DNA of 64,000 bases, from NCBI RefSeq assembly GCF_002849855.1, contig NZ_CP018617.1, positions 1,426,001-1,490,000 of the forward strand, written 5' to 3'. The position numbers were made by a program, and so were the translations under genes. This DNA comes from Vibrio azureus. GTDB taxonomy: Bacteria > Pseudomonadota > Gammaproteobacteria > Enterobacterales > Vibrionaceae. Below the pieces are notes generated by a model. That model was not told the origin of the DNA, did not search any database, and saw only the letters and a program-made list of their open reading frames with translations. Positions within the stretch are counted from its first letter, which is position 1, and each line of letters starts with the position of its first letter. Of the stretch, positions 26,473 to 34,977 are shown in pieces.

Positions 26473-27204
26473 CTAGCTCGCCGACATCAATTTATTACCG
26501 GCTTGAGCTAAGGTCTCAGCGGTTTTCATCATGCGAACTTGCATTTCGAAATTACGTGTTAGAGACATCACATTCATGAGCTCTTCAATTGCAGAGACAT
26601 TACTGCCCTCTAGGTGCCCAGAAGAAATTTGCACCGTTTCGTTGGCTGGAAAAGGTTGACCATCAAGTGAATGCAAAAGGCCATCCGTCTCTTTTTGTAT
26701 TTGCGCGGCTTCTGGCTTGACTAGTTTGAGGTCACCAACCTCGATTTCAGCGCCACCGCCAGGGGGAACCACAGTAACCCTGCCACGTTCACTGATCTCA
26801 ACAGTTTGAAAGTCAGGGAGGATCAGTTGGCCATCTTCACTCAGAACTGGAAACCCATTGATTGTCACCGCTCCTGATGAATCCACACTCATGTTACCAG
26901 CTCGCGTGTAGGCTTCATCACCCGATGGCGTTGCTACCGTCAAGTAGCCTTCCCCAGTAATCGCTACATCAAGCACTCTACCGGTTTTCATGACCGCACC
27001 AGTATCCAAACGAGTCATGGCTGAGTTTGTGACCACCATCGTCCGACCATCAAATGCTTGCCCGGGCAAAGCCACACTGGTTGCCCGTTCCATATCGGCA
27101 CGAAAGCCAGAAGTATCCGCATTGGATAAGTTATTCGAACGTACATGTTGCGCTTTCAAAACTCGACTGGCGCCAGACGTAGCTGTAAACAGTAAGCTGT
27201 CCAT
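26473..27204 (-). CDS. flgF: Flagellar proximal rod protein FlgF (lateral type)
   Basis: A 243-residue axial protein with MDSLLFTATSGASRVLKAQH, then SNNLSNADTSGFRAD at the N terminus and NVSAIEELMNVMSLTRNFE at the C terminus. It is a proximal rod component. The gene order flgE-flgF-flgG and the length support FlgF over FlgG. Confidence 0.93.
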   Translation of the reverse strand: MDSLLFTATSGASRVLKAQHVRSNNLSNADTSGFRADMERATSVALPGQAFDGRTMVVTNSAMTRLDTGAVMKTGRVLDVAITGEGYLTVATPSGDEAYTRAGNMSVDSSGAVTINGFPVLSEDGQLILPDFQTVEISERGRVTVVPPGGGAEIEVGDLKLVKPEAAQIQKETDGLLHSLDGQPFPANETVQISSGHLEGSNVSAIEELMNVMSLTRNFEMQVRMMKTAETLAQAGNKLMSAS

Positions 27205-27216
27205 ACGTATTCCTCA

Positions 27217-28416
27217 TTACACCGCGTTGAATAGCGCTTGCGTCAATTTATCGCTGGTTGAGATGGTTTTAGCATTGGCTTGATAGTTGCGCTGCGCGGT
27301 CATCAACGACACTAGCTCACTGGTTAAGTCAACGTTAGAACCTTCAAGTGCTCCCGGAGTTAGATCCCCTAATGTGCCGCTGCCTGGCGCACCAATAACA
27401 GGGCTACCAGAACTGAAACTCTGACTCCATGCGGTACCGCTGACTTTCGATAAGCCTTGTGTGTTAGCAAAATCAGCTAATACTACTTGGCCTTGAAGCT
27501 GAGACTGACCGTTGGTGTAAGTCGCATAGACCATGCCATTTTCTTCTACTCGGACCCCGGTCAACTCACCCGATGTATAACCATTTGGGTTATTGGTGCT
27601 CACTCCGAATGTGTTACCGAACTGGGTGCTACCCGCAAGGCTAATATCCACACTGATTGCATCGGCACCAGCCACTGGAAACGTCACGTTAAACGCCTCA
27701 GTCGGCGAGGATAACGTGCCATTTGTATTAAAGGTCACTTCACGCGAGGTTGCTGGGATTGTCGGAGCTCCATTGGCTTCGACATTCACTTGCCAAGTAT
27801 TGTCAGATGTTTTAGTGAAGTATTGAGTAATCGTATGAGATTGACCCAGAGAGTCATAAACTTGAGTGGTATAGGAAGAATTGAATGTGTTAGGGTTGGT
27901 TGAATCAAAAGGGAGAACATTTTGATCAATCGCCGTCGCGCCAGCAGCAAAGTTAGCCACAAAATCCATTGCATCGGTTGCTTTGGCATTCAAAGAAGAA
28001 GTCGAGACTTTGATACTGCCGAAAGATCCCGTCACCAACTTATTATTACCATCAACACTGTAGCCTTGAAGTTCTGCACCATTATTGGCCATGACCACAT
28101 TGTTTTTATCTGTCCCGAACACACCTGAGCGCGTATAAAGTAGTTGACCCATATTGTCTTTTGTGACGAAAAAGCCATTGCCATTGATCGCCAAATCCAT
28201 CGCACGACCTGTTCCTGTTACAGACCCATTTTTATCAAAGTTTTGCGAGATAGCCGCCACTTGAACCCCACCGGGTTGCATGCCATTATAAACGGCAGCA
28301 AACTCAGTCCTTCCTTCTTTAAAGCCATGCGTCGAAGCATTAGCGATATTATGACTGATGGTGTTCAGCTCTGTATTGGTCGCATCTAGACCACTAAGTG
28401 CAATATTAAGACTCAT
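27217..28416 (-). CDS. flgE: Flagellar hook protein FlgE (lateral type)
   Basis: A 399-residue protein with the axial N terminus (NIALSGLDATNTELNTISHN), central VYDSLGQSHTITQYF and TNGTLSSP segments, and a C terminus (NVDLTSELVSLMTAQRNYQA) typical of the hook monomer. The length is normal for FlgE. It follows flgD after 33 bp. Confidence 0.95.
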   Translation of the reverse strand: MSLNIALSGLDATNTELNTISHNIANASTHGFKEGRTEFAAVYNGMQPGGVQVAAISQNFDKNGSVTGTGRAMDLAINGNGFFVTKDNMGQLLYTRSGVFGTDKNNVVMANNGAELQGYSVDGNNKLVTGSFGSIKVSTSSLNAKATDAMDFVANFAAGATAIDQNVLPFDSTNPNTFNSSYTTQVYDSLGQSHTITQYFTKTSDNTWQVNVEANGAPTIPATSREVTFNTNGTLSSPTEAFNVTFPVAGADAISVDISLAGSTQFGNTFGVSTNNPNGYTSGELTGVRVEENGMVYATYTNGQSQLQGQVVLADFANTQGLSKVSGTAWSQSFSSGSPVIGAPGSGTLGDLTPGALEGSNVDLTSELVSLMTAQRNYQANAKTISTSDKLTQALFNAV

Positions 28417-28449
28417 AAATAATTCACCTCTTGTATTTCCATATTTTGG

Positions 28450-29130
28450 TTAAGCACCAAACTGAGTGATTTGATAGAAAGGAACTTGTCCTACCCCTTC
28501 TACATTGACTAAGGTAGGTCCACCTGAACTCGGTATACGAACTTGTTCAACTGTACCCGCTAATAAAACCGTGGGACTGGCTTGCCCTTCTTGAACTTCG
28601 ACCGAGATGGAATAAGGCCCAGGTTTGAGCCCCAACTCCTCAGGGTCAATAGAAAAGGGCACTTCTCCAGCACCTTTCGCTCCCAATGGCACCTTGGTGG
28701 TTTGTCCAAATGCATCTTTAACCAATAAAGTGACTTGATTAGATGCATGGGCTAATTCTATTTTTCCACTTTGTGTTTGCTGATTAAGATTGAATTCATT
28801 GGCAGTGACGTAGACAGTTTTGCCCATCAGTCCCGCTGTAGAAAGAACTTGCATATTGTCGAGCGACACCATACTGTTCTGCATCAACGTGGACATATTT
28901 TCTGTACTTTGCACCTGAGAGAACTGGGCGAGCTGACTCACGTACTCCGTTCCATCCAGTGGGTTCAGTGGGTCTTGATTTTGAATTTGTGCCACCATAA
29001 GTGAAATAAATTCATTTTGTAGCGACGCGGCCTTATTACTTTCCATTGGGTTATTCGAAACACTCGGCATACTTGACTGCGAAGCACTGGGCGCTTCAGA
29101 AGAGAGAGCATTAAACGGTGCAATACTCAT
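28450..29130 (-). CDS. flgD: Flagellar hook cap/scaffold protein FlgD (lateral type)
   Basis: A 226-residue protein with the FlgD signature NEFISLMVAQIQNQDPLNPL, then EYVSQLAQFSQVQSTENM near residues 38-80, and a C-terminal FlgD Tudor/Ig-like region (about 110-200). It caps the growing hook and leaves when the hook is complete. Its ATG overlaps the flgC stop by one base (TAATG). Confidence 0.94.
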   Translation of the reverse strand: MSIAPFNALSSEAPSASQSSMPSVSNNPMESNKAASLQNEFISLMVAQIQNQDPLNPLDGTEYVSQLAQFSQVQSTENMSTLMQNSMVSLDNMQVLSTAGLMGKTVYVTANEFNLNQQTQSGKIELAHASNQVTLLVKDAFGQTTKVPLGAKGAGEVPFSIDPEELGLKPGPYSISVEVQEGQASPTVLLAGTVEQVRIPSSGGPTLVNVEGVGQVPFYQITQFGA

Positions 29131-29564
29131 TAGCTACCCTGCCCTAGTCTAAGCAAACCTTGCTGCATACTTTTCACGTTAGCCAGTACTTCGACATTGG
29201 TTTCAAAACTACGAGTGGCTTGCATCATATCGGCCATTTCAGATACCACATCGATATCTGGGTAATAAACGTATCCTTCTTCATCAGCTAGAGGGCTACT
29301 GGGCTCAAAACGCTTTTCAGCTTCTGCTGCACTCTTCACGACATCAACAATACGTACTTCTGCATTTGGGTAGACATCATTAGCCGTCGTGAGCTGAGTT
29401 TTTTTGTATACCGTTGCAAAAACGGGTTTCAATGCTTTGTACGCGTCGTCAGAGCTAGCCGAAACCGCATCAGCATTGGCTAAGTTACTCGCTACTGTAT
29501 TCAAGCGCACAGTTTGCGCCGTCATAGCAGAGCCCGTTATAGAATAAATATCGGTAAATGACAT
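29130..29564 (-). CDS. flgC: Flagellar proximal rod protein FlgC (lateral type)
   Basis: A 144-residue protein with IYSITGSAMTAQTVRLNTVA, then SNLANADAVS at the N terminus, PDIDVVSEMADMMQATRSFE near the C terminus, and the normal FlgC length. It starts two bases past the flgB stop and overlaps flgD by one base. Confidence 0.95.
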   Translation of the reverse strand: MSFTDIYSITGSAMTAQTVRLNTVASNLANADAVSASSDDAYKALKPVFATVYKKTQLTTANDVYPNAEVRIVDVVKSAAEAEKRFEPSSPLADEEGYVYYPDIDVVSEMADMMQATRSFETNVEVLANVKSMQQGLLRLGQGS

Positions 29565-29566
29565 CG

Positions 29567-29929
29567 TTAACGCCCCTCTATCACTTTTGCCAGTCCGCTA
29601 AACTTCATGTTCAGAAAAGTCAGACTGGTTTGAAAATCCATACTGTTTTGGGTGAATTTGGCTTGCTCAACCCCTAACTCAACCGTATTGCCATCATTAC
29701 TGTTTTGATAAGGCACTGAGTATTTCGCCTCAATATTTAATTTCTCCTGCAATTTATGAGCGCTCCTTTGTGAAAAATGGTTCATAACAGTAGTAAATGT
29801 CAGGTCCTTAGCTAAATATCCCGGCGTATCAACATTTGCTAGGTTACTCGCGAGGACTTTGGTACGCTGAACGCGAAAATTAAGCGCCTCAGGATGAACA
29901 CCCAACGCATTTTCGAATGAGATAGCCAT
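29567..29929 (-). CDS. flgB: Flagellar proximal rod protein FlgB (lateral type)
   Basis: The start at 29929 (MAISFENALGVHPEALNFRV) has AAGGAA at good distance and gives 120 residues, the normal FlgB length; a longer in-frame start at 30034 would read through the promoter. Conserved segments are KVLASNLANVDTPGYLAKDL and NSMDFQTSLTFLNMKFSGL. It is the first gene of the minus-strand rod/hook operon, behind a sigma-54-like promoter. Confidence 0.93.
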   Translation of the reverse strand: MAISFENALGVHPEALNFRVQRTKVLASNLANVDTPGYLAKDLTFTTVMNHFSQRSAHKLQEKLNIEAKYSVPYQNSNDGNTVELGVEQAKFTQNSMDFQTSLTFLNMKFSGLAKVIEGR

Positions 29930-29968
29930 GCATCTTTCCTTAATTGGCTCAAGTGATAGCAAAATAGA

Positions 29969-29984
29969 AACAAAATACATGCCA
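29969..29984 (-). promoter_or_regulatory. Sigma-54-type promoter for the lateral flgB operon
   Basis: On the minus strand TGGCATGTATTTTGTT matches the -24/-12 pattern TGGCAC-N5-TTGCA, with T replacing C at two positions. The -12 element is about 40 bp upstream of the flgB start. Lateral flagellar early genes in Vibrio are known to depend on sigma-54 and the activator LafK, which fits. Confidence 0.6.
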
Positions 29985-30006
29985 TAAATAAAAAATAGGT
30001 TTTTCA

Positions 30007-30804
30007 ATGATTTACAAAAAGGTAAGGAAGCCAAACTTCCGGTTTACGGAAAGCAAACATTACGGCGGGAAGAAAGCATGTTGTTTAGTTACTATACTCG
30101 TCAGCGGCCTGATGCTCGCTTTAACTGTGCGCGCAGATTCGAGAAATAACCGAGAAACAATCGACACTCTCAAAGCCATGGCTGCTGAACAATTTGAACA
30201 GGAAGTGGCTCAAACAGCCCACTCTCAGCAATGGCAAGATTATCAGCTCAATTATAGAATTTGGGTTCCACGGTCAGCGAAACACCTAACCAGATGTTCT
30301 GCCCCATTAACCTTTACCAGTCAAGATCATCAAGTGCTTCCTGTGGGCCATCTTAAGCGCATGCTGAGTTGTAATACGGCAGATTCTTCTTGGCGCATTA
30401 ATATCACCATTAAAGCCAATATTACGCTGGATGTTGTCGTTGCGGCGAACACCATCAATAAAGGCCAACAGCTCAGTGCTTCACACTTAAAAAAAGCAAG
30501 AAAAACGTTCTCAAACCAGTCTAATTTCTACACGCAAACAGAGGCATTAATCGGTTTAGAGACCATTCGACAAATTCGGCTCGGCCAGCCTATTCATTCC
30601 AGTGTGTTAACCTCTCCCGCTTTGGTGAACAAAGGTAATGAAGTGCTCATTATTGCTTCTCAAGCTGGATTTATAGCCAGCACGAAAGGCATCGCACTTG
30701 AAAAGGGTAAGGAAAATCAACAAATAAAGGTTAAAAACTTACAGTCAGGTAAAATAATTCGAGCGCTTGTCACCGGATTAAATCAAGTTCACACACAATT
30801 TTGA
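30007..30804 (+). CDS. flgA: P-ring assembly chaperone FlgA (lateral type)
   Basis: A 265-residue exported protein with a hydrophobic segment at about 25-43 and a C-terminal SAF domain: VVVAANTINKGQQLSASHLK, then TEALIGLETIRQIRLGQPIH and VLIIASQAGFIASTKGIALE. FlgA is the periplasmic chaperone for P-ring assembly by FlgI. Its ATG lies 78 bp from flgB and is divergent, so the two share one promoter region. In many vibrios flgM follows directly; here a repeat element intervenes. Confidence 0.9.
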   Translation: MIYKKVRKPNFRFTESKHYGGKKACCLVTILVSGLMLALTVRADSRNNRETIDTLKAMAAEQFEQEVAQTAHSQQWQDYQLNYRIWVPRSAKHLTRCSAPLTFTSQDHQVLPVGHLKRMLSCNTADSSWRINITIKANITLDVVVAANTINKGQQLSASHLKKARKTFSNQSNFYTQTEALIGLETIRQIRLGQPIHSSVLTSPALVNKGNEVLIIASQAGFIASTKGIALEKGKENQQIKVKNLQSGKIIRALVTGLNQVHTQF

Positions 30805-30944
30805 TTTTGGGCTCAGATTCTCATTTATAAAATGATAGTCTCGTCAAATTAAGGGCATTCTTGTATACAAAAAGAAGCTGGGTATATCCAAGTAAGTTTA
30901 CGAAAAGTATTTAATATACTTCGAAATCGGCCGCCTGTTAGAAA

Positions 30945-31212
30945 TATACCCAAGTGACTTCAAGATGCTTGATTCAGAGCGAGGTCACTGAGTCGAATTC
31001 AAGGAAGACAACGAAGCGGAATAGTATTCTATTTCCAAGTTGTCTGACGCAAGAAGTCCGCTCAGTGACACGCTCCCAAAGGGCGAGCGACCTTAACTCT
31101 CAGACTTTGTTAACGATTCTCAATGTAGAACGACTATATCTTCGAATCGTTGCCGCGCCTGAGAGATAAGGTCATCTCGCTGAACACAGTATCTTGAGGT
31201 TACTTGGGTATA
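30945..31212. mobile_element. MITE-like element with TATACCC terminal inverted repeats
   Basis: A 268-bp non-coding element. The left end TATACCCAAGTGACTTCAAG and the right end, CTTGAGGTTACTTGGGTATA, form terminal inverted repeats of about 24 bases. The interior has secondary inverted repeats, for example AACGATTC/GAATCGTT around 31110-31154. No transposase is encoded. A truncated reverse-oriented copy of its right half sits at 39789-39893, and many shorter copies are scattered through the window. It lies between flgA and flgM. No clear target duplication could be defined by eye. Confidence 0.75.
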
Positions 31213-31235
31213 GAACTTATGATTGAGGACAAAAT

Positions 31236-31517
31236 ATGAAAATTGACAAAGTTACCGGTGGCCATATAGCTCAGACCAAATTCCAGCAAGCCACGAAACA
31301 ACCAATGGATAGCCCTGACGAAAAAACCATTCATGAACCCATCATGCAAGTCAATACTGCGGCCATTGAAAATGCTCAATCGGCAATGAACGCCTTGCCT
31401 GATATAGACATGGCTAAAGTGGAAAAAATCAAAGACTCGCTCCAACGTGGTGAGCTCGAGCTCAATACTGAAGCATTATCAAGAGCAGTTATGCAATTTC
31501 ACACTGGCCATGAATAA
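31236..31517 (+). CDS. flgM: Anti-sigma-28 factor FlgM (lateral type)
   Basis: A 93-residue protein, disordered and charged at the N terminus, with the FlgM C-terminal region VEKIKDSLQRGELELNTEAL, then SRAVMQFH (about 60-90). FlgM holds the flagellar sigma factor inactive until the hook is finished and FlgM is exported. GAGGA lies upstream of the ATG. flgN follows after 18 bp. Confidence 0.88.
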   Translation: MKIDKVTGGHIAQTKFQQATKQPMDSPDEKTIHEPIMQVNTAAIENAQSAMNALPDIDMAKVEKIKDSLQRGELELNTEALSRAVMQFHTGHE

Positions 31518-31535
31518 CCGTATAGGGGGAAGGCG

Positions 31536-31973
31536 ATGACACAAAACTCGTCACAAGTTATTCAACAATTTGTTCGCTCTATTGCTAAAGACATTAAGCT
31601 TTATCAGCAGTTGTTGCCTATCATTCAACGCCAAAAAGCGCTTTATCTGTCCTTTGAAAGCGAGAGCCTAGACAAAGACAACAAGCATCAAGTCGAGCTA
31701 TTAAATCAATTGAGCCAGTCGGCCAAAAAGAGAAAAGAGTGGATGCTGTCACTTGGCGTCCCTTTAAATGAACAAGGCGTATCGAAAATATTCGATGCCT
31801 TACCAAAAACCATCGCAATCCAAGCTCGAAAACAATGGACGGTTTTGCATACGCTCATTAAGCAATGCAAGCAAGAAAACACCAATAATGGAAGCACCGC
31901 CGCTGCATTTCAAGAGATCGTCACTCAACTCCTTCAGCCCGTTGCACATACTTATGAAGAACAGACTTTCTAA
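31536..31973 (+). CDS. flgN: Export chaperone FlgN for hook-associated proteins (lateral type)
   Basis: A 145-residue, mostly helical cytoplasmic protein (KDIKLYQQLLPIIQRQKALY, then LLNQLSQSAKKRKEWMLSLG), consistent in size and position with FlgN, the chaperone for FlgK and FlgL. The family is weakly conserved and the call rests partly on the flgM-flgN order. Its 3' end overlaps the next gene by about 20 bp. Confidence 0.78.
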   Translation: MTQNSSQVIQQFVRSIAKDIKLYQQLLPIIQRQKALYLSFESESLDKDNKHQVELLNQLSQSAKKRKEWMLSLGVPLNEQGVSKIFDALPKTIAIQARKQWTVLHTLIKQCKQENTNNGSTAAAFQEIVTQLLQPVAHTYEEQTF

Positions 31974-32703
31974 GCCCCAGCAACCGATGGAAATTCGGAA
32001 TCCAACTCTGTTTCTTCAAAAGGTTATCTATACTTTAATGATGTTATTGTTGAGCTCGGCACTCTGTTCCAGTGCTGTTGCTCGGCCCAGTGACAGCGCG
32101 ATTAAGCAACAACACCAAATTTTAGCTCGACATAAAACCCACATTTCCAAGAGATTTGAGACCTCGCATCAGTTGGTAAATCACATTCTTCAGCAACTTA
32201 AACATCGTTCGCTACCAGCAGATCTCGTTTTACTGCCCATGCTAGAGTCTTCTTTCAACCCTAAAGCCGTTTCTCACGCAAACGCAGCGGGGCTATGGCA
32301 GCTAATTCCTGCCACTGCTCGGCGTTTTGGATTGCAAGTTACATCACAACGTGATCAACGATTTGATGTAAAAGCCAGCACACAAGCGGCCCTTGCTTAT
32401 TTAACATTTTTGTATAAGAAGTTTGACCAAGATATCGCTTTGACTTTAGCGGCCTACAATGCTGGAGAAGGACGTGTCGCAAGAGCAATCAAAAGAGCAG
32501 GAAGCCGGGATTTTAGCAAGCTGATACTTCCCCAAGAAACTCAGCAATATGTTCATCGCTTCTTTGCTCTGAGTCAGCTTATCAACGTGAAACAAATGCA
32601 TTCGACTACAGTTCAACCCTTAATGCTTTTTTCTACACAAGAGACTTTTACTTTCGAACCTTTAGTTGATTGGGCCCCTCTGCCACCTCTAGTTAGTTTA
32701 TAA
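31954..32703 (+). CDS. MltD-like lytic transglycosylase in the flgAMN cluster
   Basis: The ATG at 31954 overlaps flgN by 20 bp; an in-frame ATG at 31987 is possible, and neither has a strong ribosome-binding site, suggesting translational coupling. After a signal peptide (LFLQKVIYTLMMLLLSSALC, then SSAVA) comes a single SLT domain: LLPMLESSFNPKAVSHANAA with the catalytic Glu, GLWQLIPATARRFGL, and LTLAAYNAGEGRVARAI. This is the family-1/MltD type without LysM repeats. It cleaves peptidoglycan in the periplasm. Lying beside flgN, while this system's FlgJ lacks a muramidase domain, it probably opens the cell wall for the lateral rod. Confidence 0.88.
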   Translation: MKNRLSKPQQPMEIRNPTLFLQKVIYTLMMLLLSSALCSSAVARPSDSAIKQQHQILARHKTHISKRFETSHQLVNHILQQLKHRSLPADLVLLPMLESSFNPKAVSHANAAGLWQLIPATARRFGLQVTSQRDQRFDVKASTQAALAYLTFLYKKFDQDIALTLAAYNAGEGRVARAIKRAGSRDFSKLILPQETQQYVHRFFALSQLINVKQMHSTTVQPLMLFSTQETFTFEPLVDWAPLPPLVSL

Positions 32704-32955
32704 AAACTGTACAATACGTGAGCTGGATTCCAATCATTATTCACGAGAGCAAAAAAGCCTCTCATATATAAGAAACGAGGATTAAATGATGATAGTCTGA
32801 AAAAATAGTTGATCTTAGCCAACATAAATGCGCTTTGTATATCAGCAAACGTAATTAAAGCTACTTGTTGAACATGATTAAAAAGAAGTGGTATAGGGTG
32901 ACTATTTAAATCGCTCGAAGAGCAAAAAATGACGCTTCGCTTGCGCGTCTGGAAT
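32704..32955. other. Intergenic segment with possible small RNA
   Basis: TTGAAC, 18 bases, TATAGG (about 32872-32901) is a plausible sigma-70 promoter on the plus strand. A transcript from about 32905 would reach the strong terminator at 32956-32989, giving roughly 85-95 nt with no reading frame. This is weak positional evidence only. Confidence 0.3.
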
Positions 32956-32989
32956 AGCCCGGGTTCCATAAGGAACTCGGGCTTTTTTT
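32956..32989 (+). terminator. Strong Rho-independent terminator
   Basis: AGCCCGGGTTCC and GGAACTCGGGCT arms around a 4-base loop, followed by seven T. It reads on the plus strand and ends the flgA/flgM/flgN/transglycosylase direction or a small RNA. Confidence 0.85.
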
Positions 32990-33003
32990 ATCTACGAATG
33001 CAT

Positions 33004-33537
33004 TCAACTGCATATATGAAGCGATTCTCTAACAACCAACTGCAACAGAAATGTTTCTCGCTCAATACTCATCCCTTTTTTTGGGCTTTCTAGTATTGTC
33101 TGCTCATTATGAGCAATCGCTTGATGAATATTGATCCAGACCGGGCGCATACCGTTACGAATCTCATAATCTTCATATGCAGTCTCACCCAATTCACGTT
33201 CGACGGTACAGGTATAACAGTAGGAGCTCATATGCATCACTTCTGCTTCTGCTTTATACCAAGGACGAAACTCTTCATATAAACCAAATGGTTTAATATT
33301 TTGAATCGACTTTGCCCCTGTTTCCTCTCTTAGTTCACGAACTAAAGCAGAAATGACATCTTCACCATCATCGATTCCACCACCTGGTAGTGTGTAATCA
33401 TGATAGCGCTCGGTATAAAGAAGCAAAATATCTTCTCCGTGTAGAACAATTGCTCGCGCCGCACGACGTTGAATAATCGACTTATCATCCAAATGGCCAA
33501 TATCCGGATGTACTGAGGTTCTTAAGTGTCTCAACAT
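33004..33537 (-). CDS. Nudix hydrolase
   Basis: A 177-residue soluble protein with a complete Nudix box (GIDDGEDVISALVRELREET, then GA), the Mg-binding pyrophosphatase motif GX5EX7REUXEEXGU. The preceding RRAARAIVLHGEDILLLYTE is the usual first beta strand. It hydrolyses a nucleoside diphosphate-linked substrate that cannot be predicted. It appears unrelated to the flagellar genes upstream. Confidence 0.88.
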   Translation of the reverse strand: MLRHLRTSVHPDIGHLDDKSIIQRRAARAIVLHGEDILLLYTERYHDYTLPGGGIDDGEDVISALVRELREETGAKSIQNIKPFGLYEEFRPWYKAEAEVMHMSSYCYTCTVERELGETAYEDYEIRNGMRPVWINIHQAIAHNEQTILESPKKGMSIERETFLLQLVVRESLHICS

Positions 33538-33568
33538 AACTCCTTATGTGCTTAGGCTATCTACCCAT

Positions 33569-33615
33569 TATACCCAAATGACCTCAAGATGCTTGATTCA
33601 GAGCGAGGTCACTGA
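33569..33615. repeat. TATACCC repeat, left-half copy
   Basis: TATACCCAAATGACCTCAAG, then GCTTGATTCAGAGCGAGGTC, closely matching the left end of the full element at 30945. The right end is missing. Confidence 0.75.
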
Positions 33616-33764
33616 GTTATTTACTGCGGACTCAAAAAACTTGGTTATAAACAGAATTTTGCGAAAGCTTTCCTATAATTAATTAAATGGTCAACTAAAT
33701 TATCACCAAGTGACCTTAATGAGCGGTATTCAATGCAACAATTTGAGCCTATAAGGAAATACAA

Positions 33765-34004
33765 ATGAAAAAAATAACATTAGTGATCATTTCAGCAGTG
33801 GTAATGGCAACAGGGTGCTCTCTTCATGAAGGGGTCACTCATTCAAATGAATATACATCAATAACAAATCCTGCTGCACTTTACTGCATTGAGCAAGATG
33901 GTCTCCTCGATACTGTCACTGAAAATGCATCACGAACCAGTTATTGTCTACTACCTGATAATGAGCGAGTTGAGCTGTGGGAGCATTATCATATGACCCA
34001 TTAA
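33765..34004 (+). CDS. Small DUF333-type lipoprotein
   Basis: A 79-residue precursor with a lipoprotein signal (ISAVVMATGC), then a short DUF333-like domain: NPAALYCIEQDGLLD, then SYCLLPDNERVELWEHY. DUF333 proteins (sometimes annotated as putative hemolysins) are small periplasmic lipoproteins of unknown role. Here the final Cys of the family pattern is absent. AAGGAAAT lies upstream of the ATG. Confidence 0.75.
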   Translation: MKKITLVIISAVVMATGCSLHEGVTHSNEYTSITNPAALYCIEQDGLLDTVTENASRTSYCLLPDNERVELWEHYHMTH

Positions 34005-34317
34005 TCAAGAGCCGTTTTAATTTTTAAAACCATTCAGTTAAATAACCGTTTAGCTAATTACAGTTGTATCTGAAACACAGTCGTATCTGAAACGCAGTAG
34101 AGCGATAAACTCATAGTACTAAGAGTGCTAAGTAACATTTGCATCAGACCCAACACATACAAAAAACCTATCAGTCCAAGAGCAATCAATTAACCTACTT
34201 ATTCATCAATTATGAACACTGTTCAATTTAACCATAAAATGACTTTATTTACCCTTATCAAAGTGGTATTTATAATAGTGTCAACTAATTTACAATTTGA
34301 ACGTTATTTTTAGAAAA
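34005..34317. other. Intergenic region with a 17-bp direct repeat
   Basis: Contains CAGTTGTATCTGAAACA (34061-34077) immediately followed by CAGTCGTATCTGAAACG (34078-34094), a two-unit tandem repeat with two mismatches. The rest is AT-rich and shows no gene. Confidence 0.5.
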
Positions 34318-34977
34318 ATGAAAGAAAATACACAAAGCCAAACTGTGCTCCCTGCACAAAAAGCACAAATCACTGCAAGTAGTAAGCAAATCATATATGG
34401 TTCATTAAAAGTAGTGTTAATGACAATAATCATCAGCCTGTTGGTTAACTTTAGTTTACGAATTGACTTCATGTACTTAGAGGTCGGTTTAGGCGAGCGC
34501 TCCATCACTGAAAGCCTTCAACTCACAATGCTGCTTATCACAACGATTTCATTTTTTCGTTTGAGTCAAAAAAGCCAGACAGTTTCGCACGCTGCAATAC
34601 TGATTACGGGTTTCTTTGCTGCTCTACTGATTAGAGAAATGGATTACTGGTTTGATATAATTCGCCACGGATCTTGGGTATATCCAGCACTATTAGTCAG
34701 TGTACTGGCGTGCTTTAAGGCTTACCAAGGTGGAAAAAACACGGTCAATCAAATGGCAGATCTCCTCCGAGAGCAATCCATGCAGCTGCTTATTGTCGCT
34801 GTCATTTTATTATTAGTATTCTCTCGAGTGTATGGCATGGGAAGTTTCTGGCGTCATGTAATGGCAGAACACTTTGTTCATGATGTCAAAAACATCGCTG
34901 AAGAAGGGATCGAGCTACTTTGCTATAGCCTGATCGCGTTTAGCTCTATCGCAACTTACCGTAAAGTGATGCGATAG
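34318..34977 (+). CDS. Inner-membrane protein of unknown function
   Basis: I use the ATG at 34318 (219 residues); an upstream in-frame TTG at 34297 is less likely. About six hydrophobic segments can be seen at roughly 28-46, 66-81, 91-106, 119-134, 155-170 and 193-213. Conserved-looking charged loops include LIREMDYWFDIIRHGSW and HFVHDVKNIAEEGIELL. I do not recognise the family. Its last 32 bases overlap the 3' end of the convergent YdcF-like gene. Confidence 0.6.
   Translation: MKENTQSQTVLPAQKAQITASSKQIIYGSLKVVLMTIIISLLVNFSLRIDFMYLEVGLGERSITESLQLTMLLITTISFFRLSQKSQTVSHAAILITGFFAALLIREMDYWFDIIRHGSWVYPALLVSVLACFKAYQGGKNTVNQMADLLREQSMQLLIVAVILLLVFSRVYGMGSFWRHVMAEHFVHDVKNIAEEGIELLCYSLIAFSSIATYRKVMR

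Noticed and set aside
34061..34094. CRISPR-like or operator repeat
   Set aside because: Only two adjacent 17-bp units without spacers; no array.
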